A DNA stretch of 8,377 nucleotides from Verrucomicrobiales bacterium (GCA_011523245.1 WTHG01000166.1:1-8377), one strand, 5' to 3'. Numbered from the stretch's first letter, positions 1 to 6,954 are shown. Notes: generated by a model from the sequence alone, not told the origin. Translations and numbers: made by a program.

Positions 1-83
1 CCTGAACGAACCCGGCAATTCCAGACACTGGTGCATCCGGAACACCTAGGGCATTCCTTTAAGGTTCTGGAGTGTTGCCGGCC
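1..83. other. Left-edge stretch, no gene assigned
   Basis: This stretch lies downstream of the minus-strand oxidoreductase. Two plus-strand frames are open from the window edge. One runs to a TAA at 85-87 (28 codons), which would overlap the oxidoreductase stop in a shared TTAA. The other runs to a TAG at 47-49 (15 codons, beginning LNEPGNSRHW). Either could be the tail of a convergent gene, but both are too short to recognise. The palindromic GGCCTTAAAGGCC at 80-92 spans the oxidoreductase stop and could form a short hairpin. It has no T-run, so it is not called a terminator. Confidence 0.25.
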
Positions 84-1406
84 TTAAAGGCCTTTGACTT
101 CCCAGCCTTTGCGGTACTCGCGCTTCCCAAAGGCGGTGGCCGCCTCGCTATTGCTGAAGGCGAGCTTCTTTTCATCCCAGTTTAACTGCTGTTTCGGGAA
201 CCGCGTGGCGATTCCGCCGAGCAGGATGGCTTCGGTTAGCGGGCCGGAGTAATCGAAGTTCGCCGAGGTCTTGCCTTCGCCGCGCGCGGCGTTGATGAAC
301 GATTCCCAGTGATTCACGCCGCCGATTTCGGGTCGCTTGTATTCCTTGTATTTGTCTTCGGGCAACAAAATGGCTTTGCCCACGTGCGGGATGATCATGT
401 GACCCTTGGTGCCAAACAGAACGGAGCCTTGCCCAGGTAGGTTGCGGCCGATGCGTTCCTGCACATTTGCGGGCGGGCGCTGATCGCCGTCGTACCAGGT
501 TACATCGACCGTTTCGTTGGCAGTGTACTTGGTGCCGGGATAGACGTAATGGATCTTGGCGTTGACGTTCCAGCTGTGCGAGCCCTCCACCGGGGCTGGG
601 CCTTCGCTGCGGACACTAAGCGGTGCGGTGAGGCCGACCGCACCATACATGGGGTCGTAAATATGGCAGCCCATATCGCCAAACGTGCCGGTGCCGTAGT
701 CGAGGCGTTTGCGCCAGTTGCCGGGGTGGTAGTAGCCACCGATGTAATCGTTTTTGGGAGCTACGCCGCACCAGGCATCCCAGTCTAGCCCTGCGGGCAC
801 TTTGTCTTTGCGGTCGGGGCGTTTGGCTGTGTCCCCCCATTTCTTGCTGCTCCAGGTGTGTACTTCAGTGACCTTACCGATCGCGCCCTGATGAACGAGC
901 TCCACGGCTTCGCGATAGACTTGGCTGGAATGCACCTGAATGCCCATCTGGGTCGTAAGTTTGTTGGCGGCGGCAAATTCCCGGAGCTTGCGGCTCTCAA
1001 ACACGTCGTGGGTAAGCGGTTTCTGAACGTACACGTGTTTGCCCAGTTGCATGGCGGCCATGGCGATTGGTGCGTGCATGTGATCGGGCGTGGACACATT
1101 GGCGGTGTCGAAATTCTTGGACTCCTTGTCGAGAAGTTCACGCCAGTCGGTGTACCGTTTGCCTTTGGGGAATTTGCGGGCAAAGCGATCCTGGCGCGCC
1201 GGATCGATCTCGGCACAGGCCACCACCTCGACGTTTTTCACGCCGGAAATTGAGTTTACATCAGAAAAGGCCATGCCGTTCGCACCGAAGGTGACGTGGC
1301 GAACGGTGGAGTTCGGCGAGAGCGCCCAGGAGCGTGTCGCCACATACGGAAAGGCGAGGGCGGAGGTGGCCAGAAAATTGCGTCGGGACAGCGAATTCGA
1401 TTTCAT
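84..1406 (-). CDS. Tat-exported Gfo/Idh/MocA family oxidoreductase
   Basis: This is a predicted NAD(P)-dependent oxidoreductase of the glucose-fructose oxidoreductase / inositol dehydrogenase / MocA family (440 aa). The N-terminus is a twin-arginine signal: SRRNFLA with the arginine pair at residues 8-9, a hydrophobic stretch, and likely cleavage near residue 28. The enzyme should therefore fold with its cofactor and be exported. A Rossmann domain follows, with the dinucleotide loop G41-A-N-G-M-A46. The family EKP motif appears as Q128-K129-P130, and K129 is the presumed catalytic lysine. The C-terminal domain carries GDMGCHIYDP (D244, H248), the usual site of the aspartate and histidine near the substrate. 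The ATG at 1406 directly precedes the Tat motif. No Shine-Dalgarno is visible before it. The gene is divergent from the sulfatase. Members of this exported subgroup are thought to act on sugars or glycosides, but the substrate cannot be read from the sequence. Confidence 0.93.
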   Translation of the reverse strand: MKSNSLSRRNFLATSALAFPYVATRSWALSPNSTVRHVTFGANGMAFSDVNSISGVKNVEVVACAEIDPARQDRFARKFPKGKRYTDWRELLDKESKNFDTANVSTPDHMHAPIAMAAMQLGKHVYVQKPLTHDVFESRKLREFAAANKLTTQMGIQVHSSQVYREAVELVHQGAIGKVTEVHTWSSKKWGDTAKRPDRKDKVPAGLDWDAWCGVAPKNDYIGGYYHPGNWRKRLDYGTGTFGDMGCHIYDPMYGAVGLTAPLSVRSEGPAPVEGSHSWNVNAKIHYVYPGTKYTANETVDVTWYDGDQRPPANVQERIGRNLPGQGSVLFGTKGHMIIPHVGKAILLPEDKYKEYKRPEIGGVNHWESFINAARGEGKTSANFDYSGPLTEAILLGGIATRFPKQQLNWDEKKLAFSNSEAATAFGKREYRKGWEVKGL

Positions 1407-1434
1407 GAAGAGAGTGTGGCGTGGTGGCGGGCGT

Positions 1435-1463
1435 TTGCAATCCCTTTCGGTTAACTCTAGACT
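1435..1463 (+). promoter_or_regulatory. Candidate sigma70-type promoter for the sulfatase
   Basis: TTGCAA (1435-1440) and TAGACT (1458-1463) are separated by exactly 17 bases. Each matches four of six consensus positions. They lie in the 65-base gap between the divergent oxidoreductase and sulfatase genes. The -10 element ends only 8 bases before the ATG at 1472, so transcription from it would give a leaderless or nearly leaderless mRNA. That fits the absence of a Shine-Dalgarno before this ATG. The call rests on visual matching only. Confidence 0.3.
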
Positions 1464-1471
1464 GCGCGCGT

Positions 1472-2899
1472 ATGGCGGATCAGCCGAACATTATTTTCGT
1501 TATCACCGACCAACAACGGTACGACACTATCAACGCCTTGGGGTTCCCGTTTGTGGACACGCCTCACATGGATCGGTTGGTGCAGGAAGGGGTTTCGTTT
1601 TCCAATTGTCATGTGGCGGCGCCGTCATGCGCCAGTTCGCGCGCGAGTTTGTTCACGGGTTACTTTCCACACACAACGGGTATTTTGAAAAATGCGGATG
1701 CGTGGCGGCGGAGTTGGGTAAATCAACTGGCTGATGCCGGGTATCATTGCGTGAATGTGGGGAAAATGCACACTTGGCCATTCGAGACACCGTGCGGGTT
1801 TCATGAGCGGTATGTGGTTGAGAACAAGGATCGTTTTCTGGAGGGGCGCTATTATTTTGATGAATGGGACAAGGCACTGGCCGCACGTGGTTTGGTGAAG
1901 CAGCAGCGGGAGCTCTACCGCGAATACGAAAATTACCGCGATGCGCTAGGGGCTTTTACGTGGGATTTGCCTGAAGAAACGCATTCGGATTTCTTCGTGG
2001 GTGATTTTGCGCAATGGTGGCTGCGCACAAAGCCGGTGGACAAGCCGTTGTTTTTGCAAGTCGGATTTCCGGGGCCCCATCCGCCGTATGATCCAGTGCC
2101 ACGGCATTTGGAGGCGTATGCGGATCGCGAGCTCAAGTTGCAGCCCGTCACCGAGGCGGATTTGGAAAGTCAGCCGCCACCTTTCAAGGCTATGCGTCAG
2201 CACAATGTGGAGGTGGATCACGATTCGGTTGTGCATTCTTTGAATCCGACTGAGGAACAGCGCCTGCGTCAGCGTAGGCATTATTTGGCGAATGTGACCA
2301 TGATCGACGAAAAGCTCGGCGAATTGATGGCAGGATTGGAGGCCAAGGGGGTTCTGGATAATTCGATTGTCGTCTTCACTAGTGATCACGGTGATTGTTT
2401 GACGGATCACGGGCATAGCCAGAAGTGGACAATGTACGATCAGATTGTTCGTGTTCCGATGTTGGTTTGGGCGCCGGCGCAGTTTACCGGAGGCCGAGAG
2501 GTGAATGGGCTCATGCAAAGCATGGACATCGGCGCGGCGATTCTGGAAATAGCCGGGGCTGTTGAATCGGAAGGCAGTGAAGCAATGAGTGTGCTGCCGG
2601 CGTTGTGCGGAGAGGAATGGGGCGGACGCGATTACGTATATGCCGAACAAATGACGGATGGCAATTATACGGACGGACCGTTTATGACCATGATCCGTGA
2701 TCACGATTGGAAGCTCGTGCATTTTCTTGATGAACCGTACGGGCAACTCTTCGATCTACGAGTGGACCCGGAGGAGATGAATAATCTTTGGGAATCGCCG
2801 CAAGGCACAGAAGCAAAGGCGCGGTTGCTGGCCGAGCTGCGTGAATGGCACATTCGCAGCCAAGTGCGAACGGCCAAGTGGTCGGAGGATTGGCGTTGA
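1472..2899 (+). CDS. Formylglycine-type sulfatase, alkaline phosphatase superfamily
   Basis: This enzyme (475 aa) probably hydrolyses a sulfate ester, using a cysteine converted to formylglycine. The N-terminus NIIFVITDQQRYD supplies the first metal ligand, D13. Its D-Q pair resembles choline-sulfatase and phosphonate monoester hydrolase types rather than the D-D of arylsulfatases. The active-site segment is PSCASSRASLFTG, with C53 and R57, and serine stands where CxPxR has proline. Further family residues are K98 and H100 in GKMH, a histidine in FPGPHPPYDP, D305-H306 in TSDHGD, and K318. The open frame begins at a GTG at 1421, but the ATG at 1472 directly precedes the conserved first strand and is preferred. 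Neither start gives a clear signal peptide, so the enzyme may be cytoplasmic, with a small imported or trimmed substrate. The substrate is unknown, and a phosphonate or phosphodiester hydrolase is an alternative. No sulfatase-maturing enzyme is in the window. Confidence 0.9.
   Translation: MADQPNIIFVITDQQRYDTINALGFPFVDTPHMDRLVQEGVSFSNCHVAAPSCASSRASLFTGYFPHTTGILKNADAWRRSWVNQLADAGYHCVNVGKMHTWPFETPCGFHERYVVENKDRFLEGRYYFDEWDKALAARGLVKQQRELYREYENYRDALGAFTWDLPEETHSDFFVGDFAQWWLRTKPVDKPLFLQVGFPGPHPPYDPVPRHLEAYADRELKLQPVTEADLESQPPPFKAMRQHNVEVDHDSVVHSLNPTEEQRLRQRRHYLANVTMIDEKLGELMAGLEAKGVLDNSIVVFTSDHGDCLTDHGHSQKWTMYDQIVRVPMLVWAPAQFTGGREVNGLMQSMDIGAAILEIAGAVESEGSEAMSVLPALCGEEWGGRDYVYAEQMTDGNYTDGPFMTMIRDHDWKLVHFLDEPYGQLFDLRVDPEEMNNLWESPQGTEAKARLLAELREWHIRSQVRTAKWSEDWR
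2884..2888 (+). promoter_or_regulatory. Shine-Dalgarno that sets the transporter start
   Basis: GGAGG lies inside the end of the sulfatase gene, seven bases before the TTG at 2896. It is the best ribosome-binding site in the window. It argues for TTG at 2896 rather than the upstream ATG at 2845, which would overlap the sulfatase by 55 bases. Confidence 0.6.
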
Positions 2900-4422
2900 G
2901 CGAACCGGAGCCGGAGTTGCGCCAACCGCCACGGAAGATCGCCGGCATACTCCGCATGCTGGGGCCGGGCCTGATTATGGCCGGTGGCATTGTAGGTTCG
3001 GGTGAATTAATCGCAGCCACACATACCGGCGCCAAGGCGGGGTTTATTTTTCTCGGATTAATCATTTTCGGTTGTGTGATCAAATGTTTCACACAGGTCG
3101 AAATGGCGCGGCACGCCATCGTCAAAGGCGAAACTACGCTCGGATTATTGAACCGCCTGCCGGGGCCTCGCCTGAGAGTGGGGCGATTTAAAGGTAACTG
3201 GATCGTGCTGTTTTGGGCTTTCACCATGATCTTCGGGTTTGGGCAGTTGGGCGGTATTGTGGGAGGGGTTGGGCAAGCGATGGCGATAGCCATGCCGATT
3301 ACCGAAAAGGGGCAACATTATAATCAGGCTGCTTCAGCGCGGGCGAAGCTTCAGGTGATCGACCAACAGATCGCGGCTGGGGGCAACCCAGAGTCGGGCG
3401 ATGAACGGGATGTCTTGGCCGGCCAGGTCAACGGATTTGATTTCAAAAACAAACCGATAGATGACCGAATATGGGCATTGATCCTTGCGCTCCTAACGGC
3501 AGTGATGCTGGTGCGTGGTGGGTTCGGCTTTATCGAAGCGTTTGCTGCGATTCTTGTGGGCGCCTTCACCTTGGTGACTATCGTCAATCTGTTCGTGCTG
3601 CAAACACAACCGGAATGGGCCGTGCGTGCGGCTGATTTGAAGGCGGGCTTGGGGGTGGGGTTTCTTTCTTCCGGCTCGGAAAAAATTGGGCTCGCCCTTG
3701 CGACCTTTGGAATCATCGGCGTGGGCGCGGCGGAGATTGTGGCGTATCCTTATTGGTGTTTGGAAAAGGGGTATGGACGCTGGACCGGAAAACGGGAGGA
3801 AAGTGAAAGTTGGTTTGCACGGGCCCGGGGCTGGATTAGGGTGATGCAATGGGACGCTTGGTTGTCGATGGTGGTGTACACATTTTGCACCGTAGTCTTT
3901 TATCTACTGGGCGCGGCTGTCTTGGGGCGCCTGGGTTTATTGCCTGAAAAACAGGATCTCATCCGCACGCTCTCAGTCATGTACACGCCGGTGTTTGGAG
4001 GATACGCAGTTGGAATTTTCCTGATGGGCGCCGTGGCGGTTTTGTTTTCGACCTTCTTTATTTCGAACGCTACCAAGTGCCGCCTGTATACGGACTTCGC
4101 GGCAGTCTCCGGTTTGGCGAAATTGAACGATGTCCGACGTGAGCTATGGGTTCGTAGATTTGGGGCGGCGCTACCGTTGATTTGCGTGTTGGTCTATGTC
4201 GTTTGGCCGAATCCTGGGAAGTTGGTGGTTATTTCCGGGATGTTTCAAAGTTTGTTGTTAGTGCCTCTGGGGTTTGCCGTTTTGTGGTTGCGCTATCGGG
4301 AAGGGGAGGTCCGTTTGCAATCGGGGCGGGCATGGGATGTGATGTTGTGGATTTCGTTCATCAGTTTCATGGGTATTGGTTTGTATTTGGCTGTCACCAA
4401 GCTGGGGAAAATTTTCGGTTGA
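2896..4422 (+). CDS. Divergent Nramp-like transporter with altered metal site
   Basis: This is an integral membrane protein of about 508 aa from the TTG at 2896 (525 aa if the ATG at 2845 is used). About 11 membrane segments are visible, which matches Nramp (SLC11) transporters. TM1 begins MLGPGLIMAGG, as in Nramp proteins. However, the metal-binding DPGN of TM1 is replaced by G34-S-G-E37. The MPH of TM6 is replaced by A279-E-I281, within the segment GIIGVGAAEIVAYPYW. Classical Mn/Fe selectivity is therefore doubtful. Another divalent ion, an organic substrate or a different coupling is possible. Between TM3 and TM4, residues about 136-190 form a polar insert with a helical, possibly coiled-coil part. 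The TTG start shares bases with the sulfatase TGA (TTGA) and has GGAGG seven bases upstream, which suggests translational coupling. The fold assignment is fairly secure. The substrate is unknown. Confidence 0.85.
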   Translation: MSEPEPELRQPPRKIAGILRMLGPGLIMAGGIVGSGELIAATHTGAKAGFIFLGLIIFGCVIKCFTQVEMARHAIVKGETTLGLLNRLPGPRLRVGRFKGNWIVLFWAFTMIFGFGQLGGIVGGVGQAMAIAMPITEKGQHYNQAASARAKLQVIDQQIAAGGNPESGDERDVLAGQVNGFDFKNKPIDDRIWALILALLTAVMLVRGGFGFIEAFAAILVGAFTLVTIVNLFVLQTQPEWAVRAADLKAGLGVGFLSSGSEKIGLALATFGIIGVGAAEIVAYPYWCLEKGYGRWTGKREESESWFARARGWIRVMQWDAWLSMVVYTFCTVVFYLLGAAVLGRLGLLPEKQDLIRTLSVMYTPVFGGYAVGIFLMGAVAVLFSTFFISNATKCRLYTDFAAVSGLAKLNDVRRELWVRRFGAALPLICVLVYVVWPNPGKLVVISGMFQSLLLVPLGFAVLWLRYREGEVRLQSGRAWDVMLWISFISFMGIGLYLAVTKLGKIFG

Positions 4423-4434
4423 GCTACAGGCCTC

Positions 4435-4662
4435 ATGCCGTTGAATAGGGCCGCTATGCTGAATGAGGCAGTTGGGTTTTCCGGAGAATCAGTCGAGGCG
4501 GTGTCTTCGGCCATCAACCGCTATGGACGACAGGCAAATATGGAGCCGATCAGTGTTTCCATTTGCCAGGAAGGTAGTGGCTCCAGTTCGTTCTTTCGTG
4601 GGATCGCCGTGTTTACTCCGCAATACGAGGAGGAGGAAGGCAGCGAGGGGGCTGGTTACTAG
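4435..4662 (+). CDS. Small hypothetical protein, possibly real
   Basis: This 75-aa frame begins 12 bases after the transporter stop and ends before the tRNA. I do not recognise the family. The product has an N-terminal part that could be helical (residues about 16-34), then a strand-like part (ISVSICQEG, then FRGIAVFTP), then an acidic, glycine-rich tail with four consecutive glutamates. No signal peptide or membrane segment is visible. A second in-frame ATG at 4456 (68 aa) has AGGG five bases upstream and may be the better start. Codon use looks similar to the neighbouring genes, which favours a real gene. It could be the last gene of the sulfatase-transporter operon or a chance frame. Confidence 0.45.
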   Translation: MPLNRAAMLNEAVGFSGESVEAVSSAINRYGRQANMEPISVSICQEGSGSSSFFRGIAVFTPQYEEEEGSEGAGY

Positions 4663-4706
4663 CGGCTTGCGCTGGACCGCCGCTTGGCGTACACCAACGC
4701 TCCGGC
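4663..4706 (+). promoter_or_regulatory. GC-rich leader before the tRNA
   Basis: This short gap must hold the tRNA promoter unless the tRNA is read through from upstream. A weak pair, TTGCGC (4667-4672) and TACACC (4690-4695), is 17 bases apart and ends 11 bases before the tRNA. AGCGGC (4661-4666) and GCCGCT (4679-4684) could pair into a hairpin. No T-run follows, so a terminator is not supported. Confidence 0.25.
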
Positions 4707-4783
4707 GCGCGCGTAGCTCAATTGGATAGAGCAGTGGTTTCCGGAACCAAAGGTTGAAGGTTCAAGTCCTTCCGTGCGTACCA
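4707..4783 (+). tRNA. tRNA-Arg (anticodon CCG)
   Basis: A complete cloverleaf of 77 bases with an encoded CCA can be folded by eye. The acceptor stem is GCGCGCG (4707-4713) with CGTGCGT (4773-4779), seven pairs including G-U at 1-72 and 5-68. The discriminator is A4780, followed by CCA. The D arm is GCTC/GAGC around AATTGGATA. The anticodon stem is GTGGT/ACCAA, with a G-A mismatch at 27-43. The loop TTCCGGA places anticodon CCG at 4741-4743, which reads CGG. The T arm is GAAGG/CCTTC around TTCAAGT. The gene closely resembles bacterial tRNA-Arg(CCG). It stands alone, with no second tRNA beside it. Confidence 0.95.
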
Positions 4784-4893
4784 TTTTTCATCGGTTTCCG
4801 GAAAAATAGCCCGTTTAACTGGGTAATAATTATCTGGCAATTTCGCCTTCTCCGCCTAGAGTGCGCTCCCCGCTTTTATGGCTGGGAAATGTT
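4784..4893 (+). promoter_or_regulatory. AT-rich gap upstream of transketolase
   Basis: This gap separates the tRNA from the transketolase start. TTTTTC (4784-4789) and GAAAAA (4801-4806) could form a weak A/T hairpin just after the tRNA, but no T-run follows it. AATAAT (4825-4830), in an AT-rich patch, is a plausible -10 element, but I find no convincing -35 at the right distance. GGGA (4884-4887), six bases before the ATG at 4894, is the likely ribosome-binding site. Confidence 0.3.
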
Positions 4894-6954
4894 ATGGGAG
4901 CAGATAATTCGCCAGTGGATGCGGTGACAGCACCGACTTTGAAACCAATCGCCATTCCCGCCCGTTTGGCGGGTACGCCAACGAAAGGGCCCAAGTATGC
5001 CGTTAACGTGAATAACGCCGATGGCGAGGCTGTGACGGTGGCGGACCCAAATGCTACCCGTGCGGCGGTGGCGCTGATGAATATTCACGCGGTGACCGGC
5101 GGTGCAGCTTGTCACTGGGGAGGTCCGGCAGCATTTGCCGAAATTATGGCGGCCACGCACGCGATTATGTTCGCTACTGAAGGTCGGCCATGGCACGAGG
5201 CTTTTAACTTCATCAATGATGCGGGGCACACGGAAAACGGGGTGTATGCCTTGCGCGCCAACTATAATTTTGATGGGCAGGATTACACGGCACTCCGCGG
5301 TTTTCGTGGTATCCACAGTAAACTGACCGGTCACGGTGAGAGTCATCTAAATCCTGAAGGAGTGCTAATCAGTAACGGGCCGCTGGGTTCTGGTCTTCCG
5401 CAGGCGCAAGGTCTGGCGATTGGCGATCAATTGGCTGGCAACGATCGCGTAACAGTTTGCACCATTTCGGATGGCGCGATGATGGAAGGGGAAGCGAAAG
5501 AATCGCTTGCAGCTATTCCTGGGCTGGCCGTGAAAGGGCACATGAATCCGTTCGTGCTGATTCTTTCCGATAACGACACTAAGCTATCCGGACGGATCAC
5601 GAATGACAGTTTCTCCATGCAGCCGAGTTTTGAGGCCATTGGCACGCTTGGTTGGAATGTGATCAAGGTCGAGGATGGTCACGATTTACAGGCAGTCTAC
5701 AGCGCGTTGGAATCAGGTTTTGCGGCGGCCAAAGCGGATCCTGCCAAGCCAGTGTGTCTCTGGGTAAAAACCATCAAAGGCAAGGGCATTACGGCTACCG
5801 AGGAAAATGATTCTGGCGGACACGGTTTCCCGTTAGGTAATGCCGAGAAGATTGTGGATTGGATTCAGGAAATTTACGGCGACGCCGACGCGCCGGCTGA
5901 GTTTTTGGATTGGGCCAATGAACTGAATGCCGAGTGGAAAGCCGCAGAAGAGGCGAAGACAGCGGCGCCCGCAAGCGAAGCGCCGGCCGTCAAGAAGAGC
6001 AAGGTGCAGGCTGGGTTGGCCAAGGGCGCCATTCGGGCAGCCCAGGAAGGGGCTCCGGTCTTTTCTGTATCGTCTGACGTGCAGGGTTCCACGGGCATTT
6101 CCGCATTTCAGAAAGCTATTGATGGCCGTTTCATTGAGGTGGGCATCGCCGAGGCCAACATGATCAGCACCGGTGCAGGCTTGAGTAAGGTGGGCTTCGT
6201 GCCGATCGTCGATACTTTTGGCCAATTCGGTGTCACCAAGGGCAATTTGCCGCTCACCATGGCGGCCTTGAGTCAAGGGCCGGTGATCGCAATGTTCAGC
6301 CACGTGGGCTTTCAGGATGCAGCTGATGGCGCGAGTCATCAGGCGACCACCTATCTCGCCGCAGTGGGTGCCATTCCACACACCACGGTGATTGTGCCGT
6401 CCTGCCCGGACGAGGCGGAGGAGTTTATGTATCAGGCCATCAAACGCTTCGAGGCCGATCGCGCCGCTGGTAAGGATGGTGAATCGTATATTTTCTTTGT
6501 CGGGCGAGAAAACTATCCGCTTAGTTGGGTGGACAATCCGGTGTACGACTGGGGCAAGGCACAGGTGTTGCGTGAGGGCAACGATGTGGTCCTCGTGGGG
6601 AGCGGCGTGCTGCTCAATCGTGTGATCGAAGCCGGCGAACAACTTGCTACGGAAGGCATCAATGCCACCGTGATCAATAATCCGTTTGTGAATCAGGTGG
6701 ATCTGGGCACGATCGGTGCCGCGGTGAATGCCGCCGGAGGCCGATTGGTGACCATTGAAGATCACCAAGTGAAAGGCGGTATGGGGGCGCAGGTGAGTCA
6801 CGCGCTCTCGAACGCCGGCATTGCGCACCGGATCAAGACGCTCGGGATTGCCGGGGAGTTCGGCCAATCGGCCTACAAGGCGGATCAGTTATACGATAAG
6901 TTCGGCCTAAACGTCGAAGGCGTGAAAGCGGCAGCCAAGGAACTCCTAGCTTAA
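4894..6954 (+). CDS. tkt: Transketolase, divergent single-chain form
   Basis: This thiamine-diphosphate enzyme (686 aa) is expected to move two-carbon ketol units between sugar phosphates in the pentose phosphate pathway. All three transketolase domains are present. The N-terminal cofactor domain has GH112 in NDAGHTENG, H147 and E149 in GHGESH, GPLGSG at 162-167, and the diphosphate/Mg site S192-D-G194 with N227. H310 lies in GGHGFPLG. An alanine-rich linker sits near residues 345-366. The pyrimidine domain has GIAEANM with E420, the presumed cofactor-activating glutamate, and H482 in DGASHQATTY. A C-terminal domain follows. Length is typical of the family. The motif wording differs from textbook forms: SDG for GDG, and GIAEAN for GIREH. 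The usual GHPG region reads ACHWGGP. The frame opens at a GTG at 4861, but the ATG at 4894 has GGGA upstream and is preferred. A related ketose-transferring enzyme with another substrate remains possible. Confidence 0.88.
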   Translation: MGADNSPVDAVTAPTLKPIAIPARLAGTPTKGPKYAVNVNNADGEAVTVADPNATRAAVALMNIHAVTGGAACHWGGPAAFAEIMAATHAIMFATEGRPWHEAFNFINDAGHTENGVYALRANYNFDGQDYTALRGFRGIHSKLTGHGESHLNPEGVLISNGPLGSGLPQAQGLAIGDQLAGNDRVTVCTISDGAMMEGEAKESLAAIPGLAVKGHMNPFVLILSDNDTKLSGRITNDSFSMQPSFEAIGTLGWNVIKVEDGHDLQAVYSALESGFAAAKADPAKPVCLWVKTIKGKGITATEENDSGGHGFPLGNAEKIVDWIQEIYGDADAPAEFLDWANELNAEWKAAEEAKTAAPASEAPAVKKSKVQAGLAKGAIRAAQEGAPVFSVSSDVQGSTGISAFQKAIDGRFIEVGIAEANMISTGAGLSKVGFVPIVDTFGQFGVTKGNLPLTMAALSQGPVIAMFSHVGFQDAADGASHQATTYLAAVGAIPHTTVIVPSCPDEAEEFMYQAIKRFEADRAAGKDGESYIFFVGRENYPLSWVDNPVYDWGKAQVLREGNDVVLVGSGVLLNRVIEAGEQLATEGINATVINNPFVNQVDLGTIGAAVNAAGGRLVTIEDHQVKGGMGAQVSHALSNAGIAHRIKTLGIAGEFGQSAYKADQLYDKFGLNVEGVKAAAKELLA

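Noticed and set aside
858..1734. Long plus-strand frames (131 and 214 codons) opposite the oxidoreductase
   Set aside because: They lie antisense to a clear Gfo/Idh/MocA gene, show no recognisable domain, and the longer one also runs into the sulfatase gene in another frame.
1946..2746. A 266-codon minus-strand frame opposite the sulfatase
   Set aside because: It is the mirror of a strongly supported gene, and its product has no recognisable domain or plausible start context.
2682..3293. A 203-codon minus-strand frame opposite the sulfatase-transporter junction
   Set aside because: The proline- and arginine-rich product is typical of antisense frames in GC-rich coding DNA.
4684..4697. A possible second tRNA 3' end (GCGTACACCA) just before the tRNA
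   Set aside because: The match is limited to a few bases, and no T arm or acceptor partner can be built upstream.
4463..4729. An 88-codon plus-strand frame overlapping the small ORF and the tRNA
   Set aside because: It runs into the tRNA gene, and its arginine-rich product looks non-coding.
4784..4806. A terminator after the tRNA
   Set aside because: The TTTTTC/GAAAAA stem is A/T only and is not followed by a T-run.
5833..6867. A 344-codon minus-strand frame opposite transketolase
   Set aside because: It is long but antisense to a complete conserved enzyme. The translation is rich in His and Arg with no domain I recognise.
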